64,000 nt of DNA from Druceiella hillmani. Lineage: Eukaryota > Arthropoda > Insecta > Lepidoptera > Hepialidae. The translations under genes and the position numbers were made by a program. The stretch covers positions 8,704,501 to 8,768,500 of the forward strand of contig JAYKKI010000060.1 of assembly GCA_039881145.1 (NCBI GenBank), given 5' to 3'. The notes beneath the pieces were generated by a model. It worked only from the letters and a program-made list of their open reading frames with translations, made no database searches and was not told the origin of the DNA. Shown here piece by piece: positions 48,776 to 60,995 of the stretch (within the stretch, counting starts at the first letter, position 1; each line of letters opens with the position of its first letter).

Positions 48776-51262
48776 ATGAAACACTTTGTTCTCTCTGCTT
48801 TGGTGATTCTTACAGTGCATCTGCATTCGACAGAATGTGTGCTTAGTACGAGCATAAGCTCTATGGAAAATAATTTATTGAGTAACACTGTTCGAATGTA
48901 CGTACACGATTGTCTGCACAAGGATATATTTCTGTGTTTGAAGGTAACGTTCCTTTTCATATAGATGATAAAGCTTTCATATCTATATTATATATTGATA
49001 ATCGATAATTATGTATACTGACGATGAGCCGATGTAAAATTTTATTAAAAATAGTTCTTTAAAATACCAATAAAAATAACTCCCAATTTGATATTTGATT
49101 TATATATTTTTATCTTTAACGTTTAAGGAGCTATTATTAGCTTGTGTTACTAAAACTTAAAAAGTTATTAAATTACTGGTCATAAAATGGTTAATGAAAT
49201 ATATAGAAATTACATATCGGTAAAAACAATACATCCCACGGGTTAAACAATTTAAAGAAATGAATTTAAATTTAAGACTCAGCTGACGGGTAATTTATGA
49301 ATTCTTGCATTAAGTCGACAGTTATCATAATTTTTAATACATAGTTTATTTTATAGCTCAATAGATGCATCCCACTTGCAATTGCACACTTTACACATTA
49401 CTTTTATTGAACTTTTATTTTCTGTACTTCATCTTCTCTTGGAATATCTGTCGTCGTAATAAGTATAGTCGCATTAATTACTTTATTTTAAGCAATTTAT
49501 TCCCTAATTAATCAACAACGGTATTGCTCTTTTAGCAGTAGTGTATTGTATGTGCTTTGAATTTGGGTATATAAATAAACAAAGTTATTTTATTACCATA
49601 ACAAAAATAAATCTTAATCTTTCAGAGAATGATGAAACATTTTGTACAATTTTATTCATGGACTAACTAAATCTTTAATATTTTAGGAAAAGTCACTCTC
49701 GTTTCTGGAGAATTTCACAAATAACCGGAAACTGGCTATAGGGGATAGTTTTACGTTAATTGGAACAGGAATACAAGCTGCGAGGGACGTCCAACCGTTA
49801 CCAAATGATGCCGAGGCTCGCGAAATACAGATTGGGAAAAGATTTTTTGATGCGGCTGCTAAATTTTTGGAAAGCAGCATTTTGCAATTCAGGATTCCTT
49901 CGTCGGCTATAAAGGAATGGAAGAATGCCGTTGAGGAAGGTCAGATATATTTTTTATGTTGAACAAAAACATTTCGTCCAAATATTTGGACGAAATCTAA
50001 ATTTGGTCCATCAAATAGTACAATTCGCAAGTTCTTTTTGGTAATATTTGGTTCATTCAATAATACAATTTGCAAGGTATTTTTGGTAGGTGTTTGCAGT
50101 AAAACATTAGTATGCCATTTGCGATTGTTCAGGGGAATTGAGTGAGGATGGTTAACACTTAGAATATTTCAGATTTATTTTCATTTATAATATTTGTTAT
50201 TATGTGTATATTAATTTTTGATTCAATCGATTTAAGATTAAATTAAAAATTTAGTTACTTGCATATAATTTTTGAAGCTATATTAATTCAATTTTTAAAA
50301 TTTATGTGTCATAACACATCATATTGAATAAGTTTGTTATATGGTGCCTATATACATGTTCCTATACCTATGCTATAGATTAATTTTTTATCGATGCAAA
50401 ACAGTAAAGGCTGCAATTAAAGTATAATTTTTTTTTCTTATCACACAAATATTTGCATTTGGAATAGTTCTTTGCCAAGTGTTTTAATTGAAAAAACCAC
50501 CATTTTTTAGTATTTTGAAGTCCATTCATTTCATATATCTGAATTATAAGAAAAAGTTTCCTAGGTCACATTTTCTTTTATTTTATCGTACCGTGAAATT
50601 TCGTTCCTGTCGTATTTATTTTTTCTCTGTGAGGTGTCTTATTTATTTTTCTCTATGATGTGTTAAGGTCACACCGATGAAACTTCTCTTGATTCTGTTC
50701 TCTGTGAACAGTTTTGCAGGTTATACTTGATTTTTTTTGGATTTCCCATGTTATCTTTTCAAAGTAGTAAATATTTTGAATGACTATACGCACCGTGGTA
50801 GGTTTTTTTTAAACACAACCTAATAAATGCCTTATTATGGATAACATTTTTTTCTTTAATTTGGCTAAAGAAAAATGCAATGAATTTTGCATTAAATATC
50901 AAACTTACTTTTTTTAAATTGAAATTATAGGTCGCAAGAAGAAGAAGAAGGTAAAGAAGGTAATACCCGTATTCCTCCTAATCAAGTCATTGATTTCGAC
51001 GATCGTTATGCCAATCGTTCTTTCCATCATCGCCTTCATAGCAGCCGGTGCGCTGTTCATAGCTAAAATATCGCTGATAATGTCTGGGTTCTCTATATAT
51101 AGGACTTTTAGGAATACGCAAAATCAAAGTCATGAGCACGTTATTGCAGCCTCTCATCCGTACGGAGATTTTGGGTCCAGTCACGCAGAATCTCCTGATT
51201 GGGAAAGAAATGCTGATAAAGTGAAGGACAGTATGGCATATTCGTCTTATGGGACCAGATGA
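48776..51262 (+). CDS. Osiris family protein (Osi-C), divergent C-terminus
   Basis: Spliced CDS: exon 1 48776-48943, exon 2 49687-49939, exon 3 50931-51262; 753 nt, 250 aa, with intron phases as in the other copies and short introns (743 and 991 bp). Signal peptide MKHFVLSALVILTVHLHSTE; C46 and C54 in the C-x7-C pair ending LCLK. Exon 2 (EKSLSFLENF..., IGTGIQAARDVQPLP) keeps the family outline but lacks PRSAR and the SRLVD block (KRFFDAAAKFLE instead). Exon 3 keeps GRKKKKKVKKV and a hydrophobic stretch (IVLSIIAFIAAGALFIAKIS) but has no Gly-rich linker. DWER replaces GWGR, and DSMAY stands where AQXLAY is expected. The frame is intact, so this is a diverged paralogue rather than a pseudogene. 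AATAAA at 51389-51394, about 130 bp past the stop, is a good polyadenylation candidate. Confidence 0.93.
48944..49686 (+). other. Intron 1 of Osi-C
   Basis: Donor GTAACG, acceptor ATTTTAG. AT-rich; nothing else recognised. Confidence 0.85.
49940..50930 (+). other. Intron 2 of Osi-C
   Basis: Donor GTCAGA, acceptor ATTATAG. A 26-bp perfect palindrome lies at 49971-49996, and a ~45-bp duplicated block (AATAGTACAATTCGCAAG and AATAATACAATTTGCAAG) at about 49997-50090. Confidence 0.85.
49971..49996. repeat. 26-bp perfect palindrome
   Basis: ATTTCGTCCAAAT and its exact reverse complement abut with no spacer, starting 32 bp downstream of the exon 2 end of Osi-C. In RNA it would form a tight hairpin near the 5' splice site. 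Confidence 0.9.
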
Positions 51263-54200
51263 AGTTTATCGTTATTATTTTTTAAGGATATTTTAATTTA
51301 TTCCAAAAAATTAAATAGTTGAAAAAATTAATCCCATGTTTGAAATTTGAATGATAAAATTAATATTTTTTATTTTACTCGAAAAAAAAATAAAGTGGAA
51401 TAATTTTATTATGCCTGAGAAAGATAATGAATATTGAAAGGGAACGAAATATTTAGGACGATTTTTTTGGAAAAATAGACATATAATACTCATATAATTT
51501 TTTATTTTCCTAAAATCGGACAAGTGCTACTTGCCTTCGAAAACAAATGTTTCGTCAGGTGAAACAAAATCTAAAGACCGGTAAATAAATTTGCAGGTTG
51601 TTTTGTACTAAATATAGTTCCACATGTCCACTCATTTCTATGATAAGTCTATTGAAATTTATTAAATTTACTAATAAAATCTCAGGTCAAAGTTTTTTTA
51701 GGACTAAATGTTTTTATGTTTTTCTACATATTTATTTTTTATTAGAAAAACCGAGGGAACGAATTCAACATTTACTAGGACATTTTAGGTAAAATAAATA
51801 AAATCACAAATTTAATATTTAATCCCATCTTCAATCTTCAAACAGTTTTTTTTAGTGTTTTCTATCATTCACTATGGCAATTGTATAAACAAAAGTCTTG
51901 CTTGGGAACGTGTTTCAGGAAAAGTAAATACTAAATTTATTAATTTTATGTACGAATGTTTATAAAAATTTATGGAAAACCAAAAAATATTCAATTACAT
52001 TATTTCCAATAATCCTTTTTACTTCCACAAGTACAGTGTCTGTAAAAACGCATAATTGATTGTTCCAATTTTATTACAACTACCTTATTCTCATAATTAA
52101 CAATTTACAATTGAGTAATGCTTATTTTTAAATCAAAATTTTTCTCAAAAAAATCATCAATAATGGAAAAACAGAAAACAAAATAACCATTGACTTTTTA
52201 ATTTAAGGAAACATATTTTTTAAAGTATGAATCAGACTGAAGTGTTAAATTATAATTAATTTAGGTAATAATATATTTATTTTTAGAAATAATCGATTAA
52301 AAGAAATACACATTTATTACAATTGTTTTATTTATTATCTAATTTCGTTGATGATAAATAAATTAGCATAATCTAAAATGGATTTGCTCACCTGGAAGAG
52401 ACAATGAACAATGTGAAATAGGATTCATCTTCAATATTAACGAAATAAGTGAAGACTGTAGAAATAATTTATATGAATAGTTTACCCAGAAAATAATTCA
52501 GGTCACTTTGTGTTTTTTGAAACTTAGGTAGAATCCTTTACTTTTTTACTGAGAATTAGACAATATGTGATTTATGACACTCTAGCAATATTTGATTTGC
52601 GACAATTAGGCCATAACGCAATTTCTTTGTTCAAAAAACAATTTCTCTGTTCAAACTATTTTATTTTTGTTTTGAAACTTAAATTTAATTTTGATAATTT
52701 TAGTTTATCAGTAGTACTATTTTTGCGCCATGGACAAAACGATATAATAAAAACAACAATAATGTTAAATCCTAAGCATTATGGTTTATAGAAAATGTTT
52801 TAACAAATTTTCAGAACTTGAGTAATTTGTCATTTTGGTCTAGAAGTATTTTATTTAAATTAAGCTAATGTATAGTCAATTTACATGCTTCTTAATTTAG
52901 TAAATTCATTAAAATAAATTATAAATTATTTTCTTAAAATTCTTGAAAATAATTTCAGCATTGCAATTATTAATAAATTAAAATCTTAATGCAAAAATGC
53001 ATTAATAAACTAATTTATAAAAAGGAAATTACTGAATTATAATAAATTTGACTCTAATACGCATTAACGACAGTAAATAGATAAAATTGTAAGTTTATAA
53101 AATTAATAGAGAATAAAATCAATCGAAAATATTACTAATTGTATGGGGCAAACTTTCGATACCAGTTGTTTATTATTTTTGTAAAATATATATATATATA
53201 TATATATATAGAAAAATATTTGCAAGTTACTGGATAGAAATAGCAGAAGTTCTGAAATTAATCAAAAGAACTTTTTGAAATTACGGGTACATTTGGATTT
53301 ACGTACACACGTTATTTTGTAAATTGATATGAGATTGAGACAAGAAAATATATCAGGTATATAAAACTCTAGATTTTAATACATATGATAATTAAAGTAT
53401 TCAGTTTAACCTTCAGAAAAAACATGTAATAAATTTTGATTAAATCTATAATTTAAATATAATATTAATCAGAATAAGATATTTGAAAAAGTAATTCACA
53501 GCACCTCGCAAGAAAAAAATGAACGTGTCAGGAAATATAAAAAAATAATTAAAAGTTGAAATTGGTTAATATTTCAAAAACTGTAAAAATTGAGAAGTGG
53601 TTGGGATGTGAAAATTATTTTTAACTTGTATAAAAATTGCATTAATTTTCAAAGATGAGTTTATAAAATATAATGAAAAACATATAATGGCAAATAAAAA
53701 AACTATACATGATTTTTGTAAGTTAAATTTATACTTTTTTTTTGGTTTTAATACGTAACATAACTTATATTAAAAGAATCTGTTACTGTTAGAAAAAAAA
53801 TAATGTTTTAAAATTTGCTATGTTAATACATCTCGGTTTTCAGGTTCTCACTAAAAAAGGTTTTTTAAAAAATCAACCTTCAAAAGTAAATTGTACTGGA
53901 ATTTCGATATAATTAAAGTTAGAGACATGAAAGTTTACGCCTTAACTTTCAGATAGAAATAAAGAAACATCTATTTTGAGCATAGATGGAAAATCCATAA
54001 TCTTTAATCTTTGTCTTATATAAATGATTTGTTTAAACAACTTCAAAAAACACTTATAAATATTGCACTAAAAACCAAAAAAACATTTATAGAACCTGCT
54101 TTCTCTGTCTTCTCTGTAAGGACTTCAGTGCAAGCAATATTTTTTATTGAGTAAGATATTTTAGTGTAAAAACGTTGTGCATTTTAATTGTATCTAACTG

Positions 54201-54690
54201 ACATGTTGAGTATTTTCATTCACATAATATTAATTTGAGAAGCAAAATGATTTATTGTTGAGAAATAAAGCCACATGCTTCTACACTCAAATATTATACA
54301 CAATAACAAACATGGCTTATGCTAAAGTCCTTACCGATTCGACGAAGTAATCAGGTTCGATGATTGCTTTTTTCTTTTAATGTAATTTATGAAAGCGTGG
54401 TTCTTTTTGATTTTTTAAATTATTAATTTTTATTCATACTTTTTAGTCAGAATAAGAAATGCTAATTTTTTTTACTTCCTTTCTATTATATTATCACTAC
54501 TTTCACAAATATTAAAACTTTATAAAAAAAAGGCTACAGAATTTAAATTAGCAAAGAAGCATAGTTGATTAGGCTGTGGTATCTCTTTTTGTTACTGTAT
54601 CTGTGAGCAACTGGGCACGCACCTTCTCCGTTTCTGCCAATGCATTATTGTAGCAAGGAGTCTTTTCGGTAAGCTTGGAACAATCCAATC
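51263..54690. other. Intergenic, AT-rich
   Basis: No supported gene. A (TA)n tract lies at 53187-53212. Small plus-strand frames (51598-51792, 52567-52791) have no family signature. Confidence 0.55.
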
Positions 54691-54709
54691 CCTCGATCTG
54701 ACTTCCGGT

Positions 54710-54955
54710 TCTGTTACATTGAATCAGTCTGATGGTACCATTTTATTGTGTTGTCAAAACTACATACAACTGCCAAGTGTCATAATGATACAATAATTAG
54801 AAGCCAGACACGATTAGCACACGTTGTTCCGTTATCGAGTTCAGCGTCAAACATCCAGTTCTATTTTATAGGATCAGTCCGACAGCACCATTCTATTGTT
54901 TCGTCATTAAAACTACACACAACTGCCAGATTTCCTGATGATACAGTAAATTACA
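54710..54955. repeat. ~151-bp diverged duplication
   Basis: GAATCAGTCTGATGGTACCA (about 54720) and GGATCAGTCCGACAGCACCA (about 54871) start two copies. Both continue into TTCTATTGT or TTTTATTGT, AAAACTACA and CAACTGCCA. The 71-codon frame over them is incidental. Possibly part of an unidentified transposon. Confidence 0.6.
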
Positions 54956-54959
54956 TTTT

Positions 54960-56210
54960 CTAAGTTTCATGATGATACTACACTTAGTTTCTAAGATACC
55001 ATTGCAGACATAGTTAGTTAAATATAAAAGTCAATAAAATAAATACAGTCAGCATCTATTTTTGCCGGGTAAAAGCAGAAACGAGTAGGTAGAAAGCCAT
55101 GTAATAATTCATTTCATAAAGTCTTATTAGTGATAACTTTGACAACATTTTTGGCGACATTAAAATCATTATGACGAATCTTAAATTTAAAGTAGTGGAA
55201 CACTATCGTATGCATATATGTTAATAAATATTTGCTTAATAAAACTCAAACTAGTACTTGGCAATCATTTTTTCAACATGTAGCGTTAAAATTTTATTAA
55301 ATCTTCTATCAAAAAGCAATAATATTTAATCAGTTCCCATTTCTTAATAATGAGAATCAAATGTGCCAAAATATAAAATACTTAATCAACAATCTCATGG
55401 TAACATACATATGTATAACACAAAATAAACATACGTATATACAATATATAAAGCTATAATTTATTTGAACAAATTCTAAGTTTATTAAGTGCTAACGAAA
55501 CATGAAATTAGAGTGTCAAAATAAAAATATTTTAATAGAAATGTTTTTCAAAAAATTGTGCGTAAGTTACGTTAAGGGCATTGAAGTTATATGTATCAAT
55601 ATCAGAAACAGTGCATTGGATGTTATTTATATCGAAGTAGTTTAATAATTTAATTTTCTGATTAATTTTAAACATAAATTAAAATTATTTCAGCATGTGA
55701 CACAATCCAGGTGCGACACATAAAAGAAAACTAAAATCAAGAAATACCTAAATAATTACAAATTTACATTTACAAAACTGAGAAATACTCATAGTTTTTT
55801 AAATAAAATATTGCATAATTTTGCTTAGTTTAAAGAAATTATAAAAATAATATTGTAGTTTATGTTTTGCAAATTTCATAAAGTTGACGAATAATTATTT
55901 TGATATAAATATTCTTCTTTAATATTGATTCTGTATTACAACAGAAGATGTGCAATCATAATCCTCTTAAGGATTATAATTTTACATCCTTAATTAAAAT
56001 AAAAACCATTCCATTTGAAATCACTGTGGCGATCATGTCGGAATTTGTGTTTTATTTCGTCATTAATTTCGTTTAAATAAAACTGTTGCTGTGATATTTG
56101 ACCGAAAGAATTTAATTTTCATTTAAAAAAAATTGCACTTAAAAAGAGCTAAATGTAGAAATATCTTAATGGCATCTAGATTTTGAAAAAAATATAGAAT
56201 TTAGAACGGT
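54960..56210. other. Intergenic, nothing recognised
   Basis: AT-rich, without repeats or supported ORFs. Confidence 0.5.
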
Positions 56211-56217
56211 TTCAGAT

Positions 56218-56409
56218 GAAGACTTAAACTCGCGTACATAATAACCACTATTATTCTGACGAAGACCTAAACTCATGTATATAATAACCAGCATTATTCA
56301 GACGAAGACTTAAACTCATGTATATAATAACCAGTATTATCCAGACGAAGACTTAAATCCTTGTACATAATAATCAGTAACATACAGACTAAGACTTAAA
56401 TTCATGTGC
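56218..56409. repeat. 43-bp tandem repeat, 4.5 units
   Basis: Exact 43-bp steps from 56218, 56261, 56304, 56347 and 56390. The unit starts GAAGACTTAAACTCATGTAT and ends CCAGAC. Divergence rises toward the right end. Confidence 0.92.
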
Positions 56410-57399
56410 TATCCAAATGACAAGTTCCAAGTTTCAGCTTAACAAGAATAAATTATTAAATAATTTCACACAACGTTCAAATAAATATTTCAAAACTTGA
56501 AAGCTATTAGCTTTTCAGAGATCACCTGTACTCATTAAAATCTAGATTTTGCACTCTTTGAGCTACCCAGTTTATTGTACGAATTGGTGTTGATGGGGTA
56601 AAATGAAATTCATATCAATGTAAAGGGAACAGAGTCACATTCTATTAAATAACCGTTTTTTAATATTTATTTTACTCGACCATTTCGACTGCGGCTTGAA
56701 GACAGCTTAGTCCATTTTGAATGCTCTGGATGACGATGCGATTTTTTCCAAGTGTTTTTTATTTTAACACAAATATATTCTTATTATAAAGAAATAGGAA
56801 CTAATTATCTACAACTGCCTTTTTAGAAAATATTTTTCCTAAGTTTTAATAAAAACTCTAAGAATTGTAAAATATATCCAAACTGATTTGGCCCCTTTAT
56901 AACCAAAGTGACTAACATTTTAGAACAATAATAATTTATCAAACAGCAATAAACGTTAAAATATACAATTTTATAAACTATATCCGTTATATATTTAAAA
57001 ATCTAAGTTATCAAATTGATAATTGACCGGTTTTAAAAAGAAAAAACAATTATAAAAATATGCGGAAAAATTAAAAAGGATAGATATTAAAAAAAAAGGT
57101 TTAAAACGTCATCTAACCGGATACAAGAAATAAATAGAATGCAGTTTCAAATAATCTTGATCGCAAAATGGAAAGAAATCCGTATAGATGAAAGTGTAAG
57201 CCGTATAGACTTATGCAATGTGCATAATTTGATAAGTTAGGCTTTAGTTACATTTGTTATTCAGTAAAAAAACATTTAATTTGCAAAAAACCGTTACTTT
57301 TAACAGAGTATTTAGTTAGTTTAAGCAATTCTGCATTTCTTTGGTATCATAAGATATAACGTGAATTATATTCCTCTAATCCATATAAGATAGATTATT

Positions 57400-57625
57400 G
57401 CTATGTACATATATACTACTAGCTGTGACTATAACTTGAAATTCGGAATAAAAAAGTTATCAGGATTGCCTTCTCTCTTATATATTAATCTTGGTTTTGA
57501 ACTATTACCATACCAAATTTCAACATAATCTGTCTATTAGATTTCGCATGATACACGAACAAATTAATATAGAGACAGAGAGGCAAACATTTCAAAAACA
57601 GATTTTCTGGCTCTTATTACCTTTT
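57400..57625. mobile_element. Transposon tail relic
   Basis: ACTAGCTGTGACTATAACTT at the left and CAAATTTCAACATAATCTGT with ATTTCGCATGATACACGAAC at the right. This order resembles, from memory, a degenerate insect repeat that runs from CTAGCTGTTGCCCGCGACT to GTAGATTTTGCGTGATTGACGG. No coding capacity. Confidence 0.45.
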
Positions 57626-58039
57626 TTATGCAAAATCAATCACACTTTTTAAATCATTTTGCGTGTAAAAAATTCACTCTATTACAATTGTATTATATGT
57701 ATAGATGAGTGATTTAGGAGTTTAATACACAGATGCCTTATTTATGTCTTTCATTGCTATTAGTTATGTATGATGGATCTATGTATAAAACATCCTCAAA
57801 AAATGAGTATATTTTACATTTAACAATTTTGATAGCGAACCTATTTAGAGGTGATGTAAATATAGTACGAATAAATAATTCCAAGATCATTCAAATCTGT
57901 AAAAAGGTCAATGTTAAATACATCAATTACCTTCCATATTATTTAAAGTTGATGTAGAGTATATAATGAGAAAGGAACTCGAAAATGGGAAGGCGGTACA
58001 TCGACAAGGTCCATTAAAATCAACATTCTAAGATAGACA

Positions 58040-58780
58040 TACGACACCACGATACTCGCACTAAACAAAAAATGCGGATAAGTTAAGCAGTTCGAACGGG
58101 TTGAATACCAGAGAAGGCATATTTAACTTGCGCTAAATATGTTTAAGACTAAAGCCGTGATTATGGACAAAAATAGCCAACTTGCCTGAACAAAGAACTT
58201 TCAGACTTATAATTAGTCAGCAAGTTTGTGTATCTTATTGTGATCAACGTACAATAACCAGTAGGGATGGAAAGGAAAATTCAGATGAAGAGTCAAATGG
58301 CCAAAATTTCGATGTGCAGACTTACGAGAATATGGATGAGTGGTAACGTCTTGAAAAGCACGAATGATCGACTATTTCAACCAGTCGTGTTCTTTATTTT
58401 CTTCACGAGTCACGAATCCTGGATGATGCAACGCATACACAATAAAGACGGTCGACGTTTTTGAGTTCTATTAGAGACGACTGCTTCAAATGTTTATCAT
58501 GGACACCTTTTTATACCAACGTATAGTAACATAAGACGAAAACAACCAGATAATCTTGAAAAAGCATCTGGAATGGAGAAAACATAGGGAAATTGCGAAC
58601 GTTACGAAAAGCTTCCAAGGTGGATGTAACCTTCAATAGTAAAGAAAATGACGGAATCGTATATTGAAACATTGCCATAAAAGAATGTAAATTTGATTGT
58701 TAACTCTTTACTGAAAGCATTTCGCGATCGAGCTGGAAGGGCTGTGTTATTTTTGTATATTATTTTTGTATTCTTATTTT
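58040..58780 (+). pseudogene. Decayed Tc1/mariner-like transposase
   Basis: Fragments in shifting frames follow the order expected of a Tc1-type transposase. QFERVEY near 58090 resembles the N-terminal FERGRI helix-turn-helix region. VLYFLHESRI near 58388-58418 resembles the VLFSDESRF block around the second catalytic Asp. HNKDGRR near 58438-58460 resembles the following DGRxRVWR. NSLLKAFRDRAGRAV near 58703-58747 resembles the C-terminal NSMPRR..AVI..GG. The Asp of the DES block appears lost (HES). Frameshifts and stops separate the fragments, so it is inactive. Flanking inverted repeats were not found. Confidence 0.45.
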
Positions 58781-59329
58781 TAATTGTTTTACGTATATAA
58801 CTGTATTTTTCCATTTATCAATCGACAGATATTTTTAAATATCTTTTAGTTTTAAAATTTCTTTTAAGTGCCAAATAACAAAAAGTTATACTTCTCAAAC
58901 AGCAAAAATATATAAGGCTCTATTTAAAAGTTTACCTCCGGTGATGCACGCAATGTAACTGCGTCCTTAATGAACGATTTTAAAGTATACGGCGCCCATA
59001 TTCATTCATTCATTAAGTGCAAATGACAGAAAAGAATCAATATTAAAAAGTAAAAATTAGCTAACGGACGCATCAAAGAAACGTGACTCTCGCTTACAAA
59101 TTGTCAACTTTCTTACAATTTTATTAGCATCGTGCATCGTTTTGAGACATATATTAGCCTAGATCTGGCAATCAGGTTATATGAATACGCTCATTCATTT
59201 TAACGATACATATACGCATACATTTTATTCAAATTAAATTGAAAATAAGTGGGGACGAAACGAATGAAACTAGCAATATAGCTGTAAAAAGAAACAATAC
59301 GACTCGTGTTGTCCATAGAGCACGAGGCT

Positions 59330-59356
59330 TATAAAAAAAAACTGGCGACATTCAGA
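59330..59356 (+). promoter_or_regulatory. Core promoter candidate of Osi-D
   Basis: TATAAAAAAA starts at 59330 and the initiator-like ATTCAGA has its A at 59354; the 24-bp spacing is short. The start codon follows at 59370. Confidence 0.4.
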
Positions 59357-59369
59357 AAAAAAATTTAAG

Positions 59370-60848
59370 ATGAAGTTGCATACCATTTCGCCTTTTTTAA
59401 CGTTGTGTATTTTCCTTTTGACTGTTATATCGGATACGGAAGGGAGCGTTATTCAAAATGACGAATTGGATATTTATTCTTTCCTTTCGTCAACTCGCGA
59501 ATGTTTACATGGACATTTCATATTGTGTTTAAAGGTTTGTACGAATCAGTCCTCCTTATAGTTTTTTTGCTAAATTAGTTTCTAGAATATTATATTTTCT
59601 GCAAAAATCTTGTAACATTGTTTTATATGGCTATGTGCTTCTATTTTCTGGTGGTAAAGCTCTACAACTCTAAAATTCAAACCTTTTAAGCAGACTCACA
59701 TTTTCAACCTAAATTAAATTTAGAAAAAATTACACATTTATATAAATAGAGGCAGACATTTTTTTTAATGATAGATTCGTTTCGGTAATCGAATATGCAA
59801 AGAAAAAACTATTTAAGAACTAAATATAGAAAAATCGTAGAAAGATATGTTCACATTATCTTATTTTCTTTCTTAACATAAATTTTCCTTAATAAGCAAG
59901 CACACCGTAACAATATTGCTTTTACATCAATACATACTTTTAAATTAGTATTTTCAACAACCATCACTTCTTAATTACCAATATCCATGTGAAATTGTTT
60001 CACTAAACACTTTTGCAACATTCCTGTCATTAGATGACACCGTTGAAACATGATACTCGTAATTTATTAAAACACGTTCATTATTTGACCATTTCTTTAC
60101 ATGACAGTCGATTTATATTAAAAAGTTGAATAGTATAGTTACATAATGAGTCTCTGCCAGTTAAATTGTTTATGATAGTATTGTTGGTCAGCTTCCCTCT
60201 GATTTTGATACTAATTAAAAATTATTTGATAAACGTGACTAATAAGACTGTTAAAAGCTTTTGCTAATTACAATCCTTAATTTTTCTTCGAAGTCGGGTT
60301 TAAAATTTATAAATGTTCCTTTAATTGAATTTTATAAGATATTTTATATATATCTTCAGATTAACTCATTTCTTTTAGTCATTATGAAATGTATATAACA
60401 TTTCATAATAATCTAATTTTTCATCAACGTCTTTAATAAAAGTTCCCTCAAATTCAGAGTCAAAAATTATACAACTGAACTACACTTACAAACCTTTTCC
60501 ATAACACACTAAAATAGTAATAACACTATACCCGCCACTACGTATCACATAACAGGCCCGGCCCACAAATTCTCATCAGATGCAAGTCATAACATAAACC
60601 CTATTGGTTACAGGAAAAGACGTTAAGCTACGGCGAGAGTCTTAGAAAACGCCGTGAGATACCACTCACCAGCGGCTTCAGTCTCGTTGATGGCGATGCT
60701 TCGCCTCTCAGGTTAAGTCGTCCCTTGCCCATTGACCCTGTGGAAAGGGAGGCCGAGATCGATACGAGAATTTATGATATTGCCGGCGATTTCGTCACGA
60801 AGTACAAGGTGCAGTACGAGGAAAATTTCGGAAATAAGGTGGAAGAAG
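59370..60848 (+). CDS. Osiris family protein (Osi-D), exons 1-2, partial
   Basis: Exon 1 59370-59534 and exon 2 60614-60848 (donor GTAAGG in phase 1), giving the first 133 residues; exon 3 should lie beyond the window. ATG 59370 opens a signal peptide (MKLHTISPFLTLCIFLLTVI). C45 and C53 form the C-x7-C pair ending LCLK, then the phase-0 intron, then EKTLSYGESL. Exon 2 has PIDPVEREAEIDTRIYDIAG and ends VEEG, matching the family outline; PRSAR is replaced by SPLRLSR, and the segment before EEG is shorter than in Osi-A to C. No GRKKKK-type exon with a preceding acceptor was found to the right edge. Intron 2 is therefore longer than 3.1 kb, within the range seen in Osi-B. Confidence 0.9.
59535..60613 (+). 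other. Intron 1 of Osi-D
   Basis: Donor GTTTGT, acceptor GTTACAG. AT-rich; nothing else recognised. Confidence 0.8.
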
Positions 60849-60966
60849 GTAAGGAATTTTCGGGACAAATTATATACGTATAAATAAGTTATAGGGACCT
60901 AGCAAAATGCTCTTGTGAAACCGACGTTTTCATAAATTATAATTATATTAAATCGACATAAGAATG

Positions 60967-60995
60967 TCAACACCTATATCGAATATAGGTGTTGA
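60967..60995. repeat. 29-bp hairpin
   Basis: Arms TCAACACCTATAT (60967-60979) and ATATAGGTGTTGA (60983-60995) around CGA. It lies about 120 bp into intron 2 of Osi-D. Confidence 0.9.
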
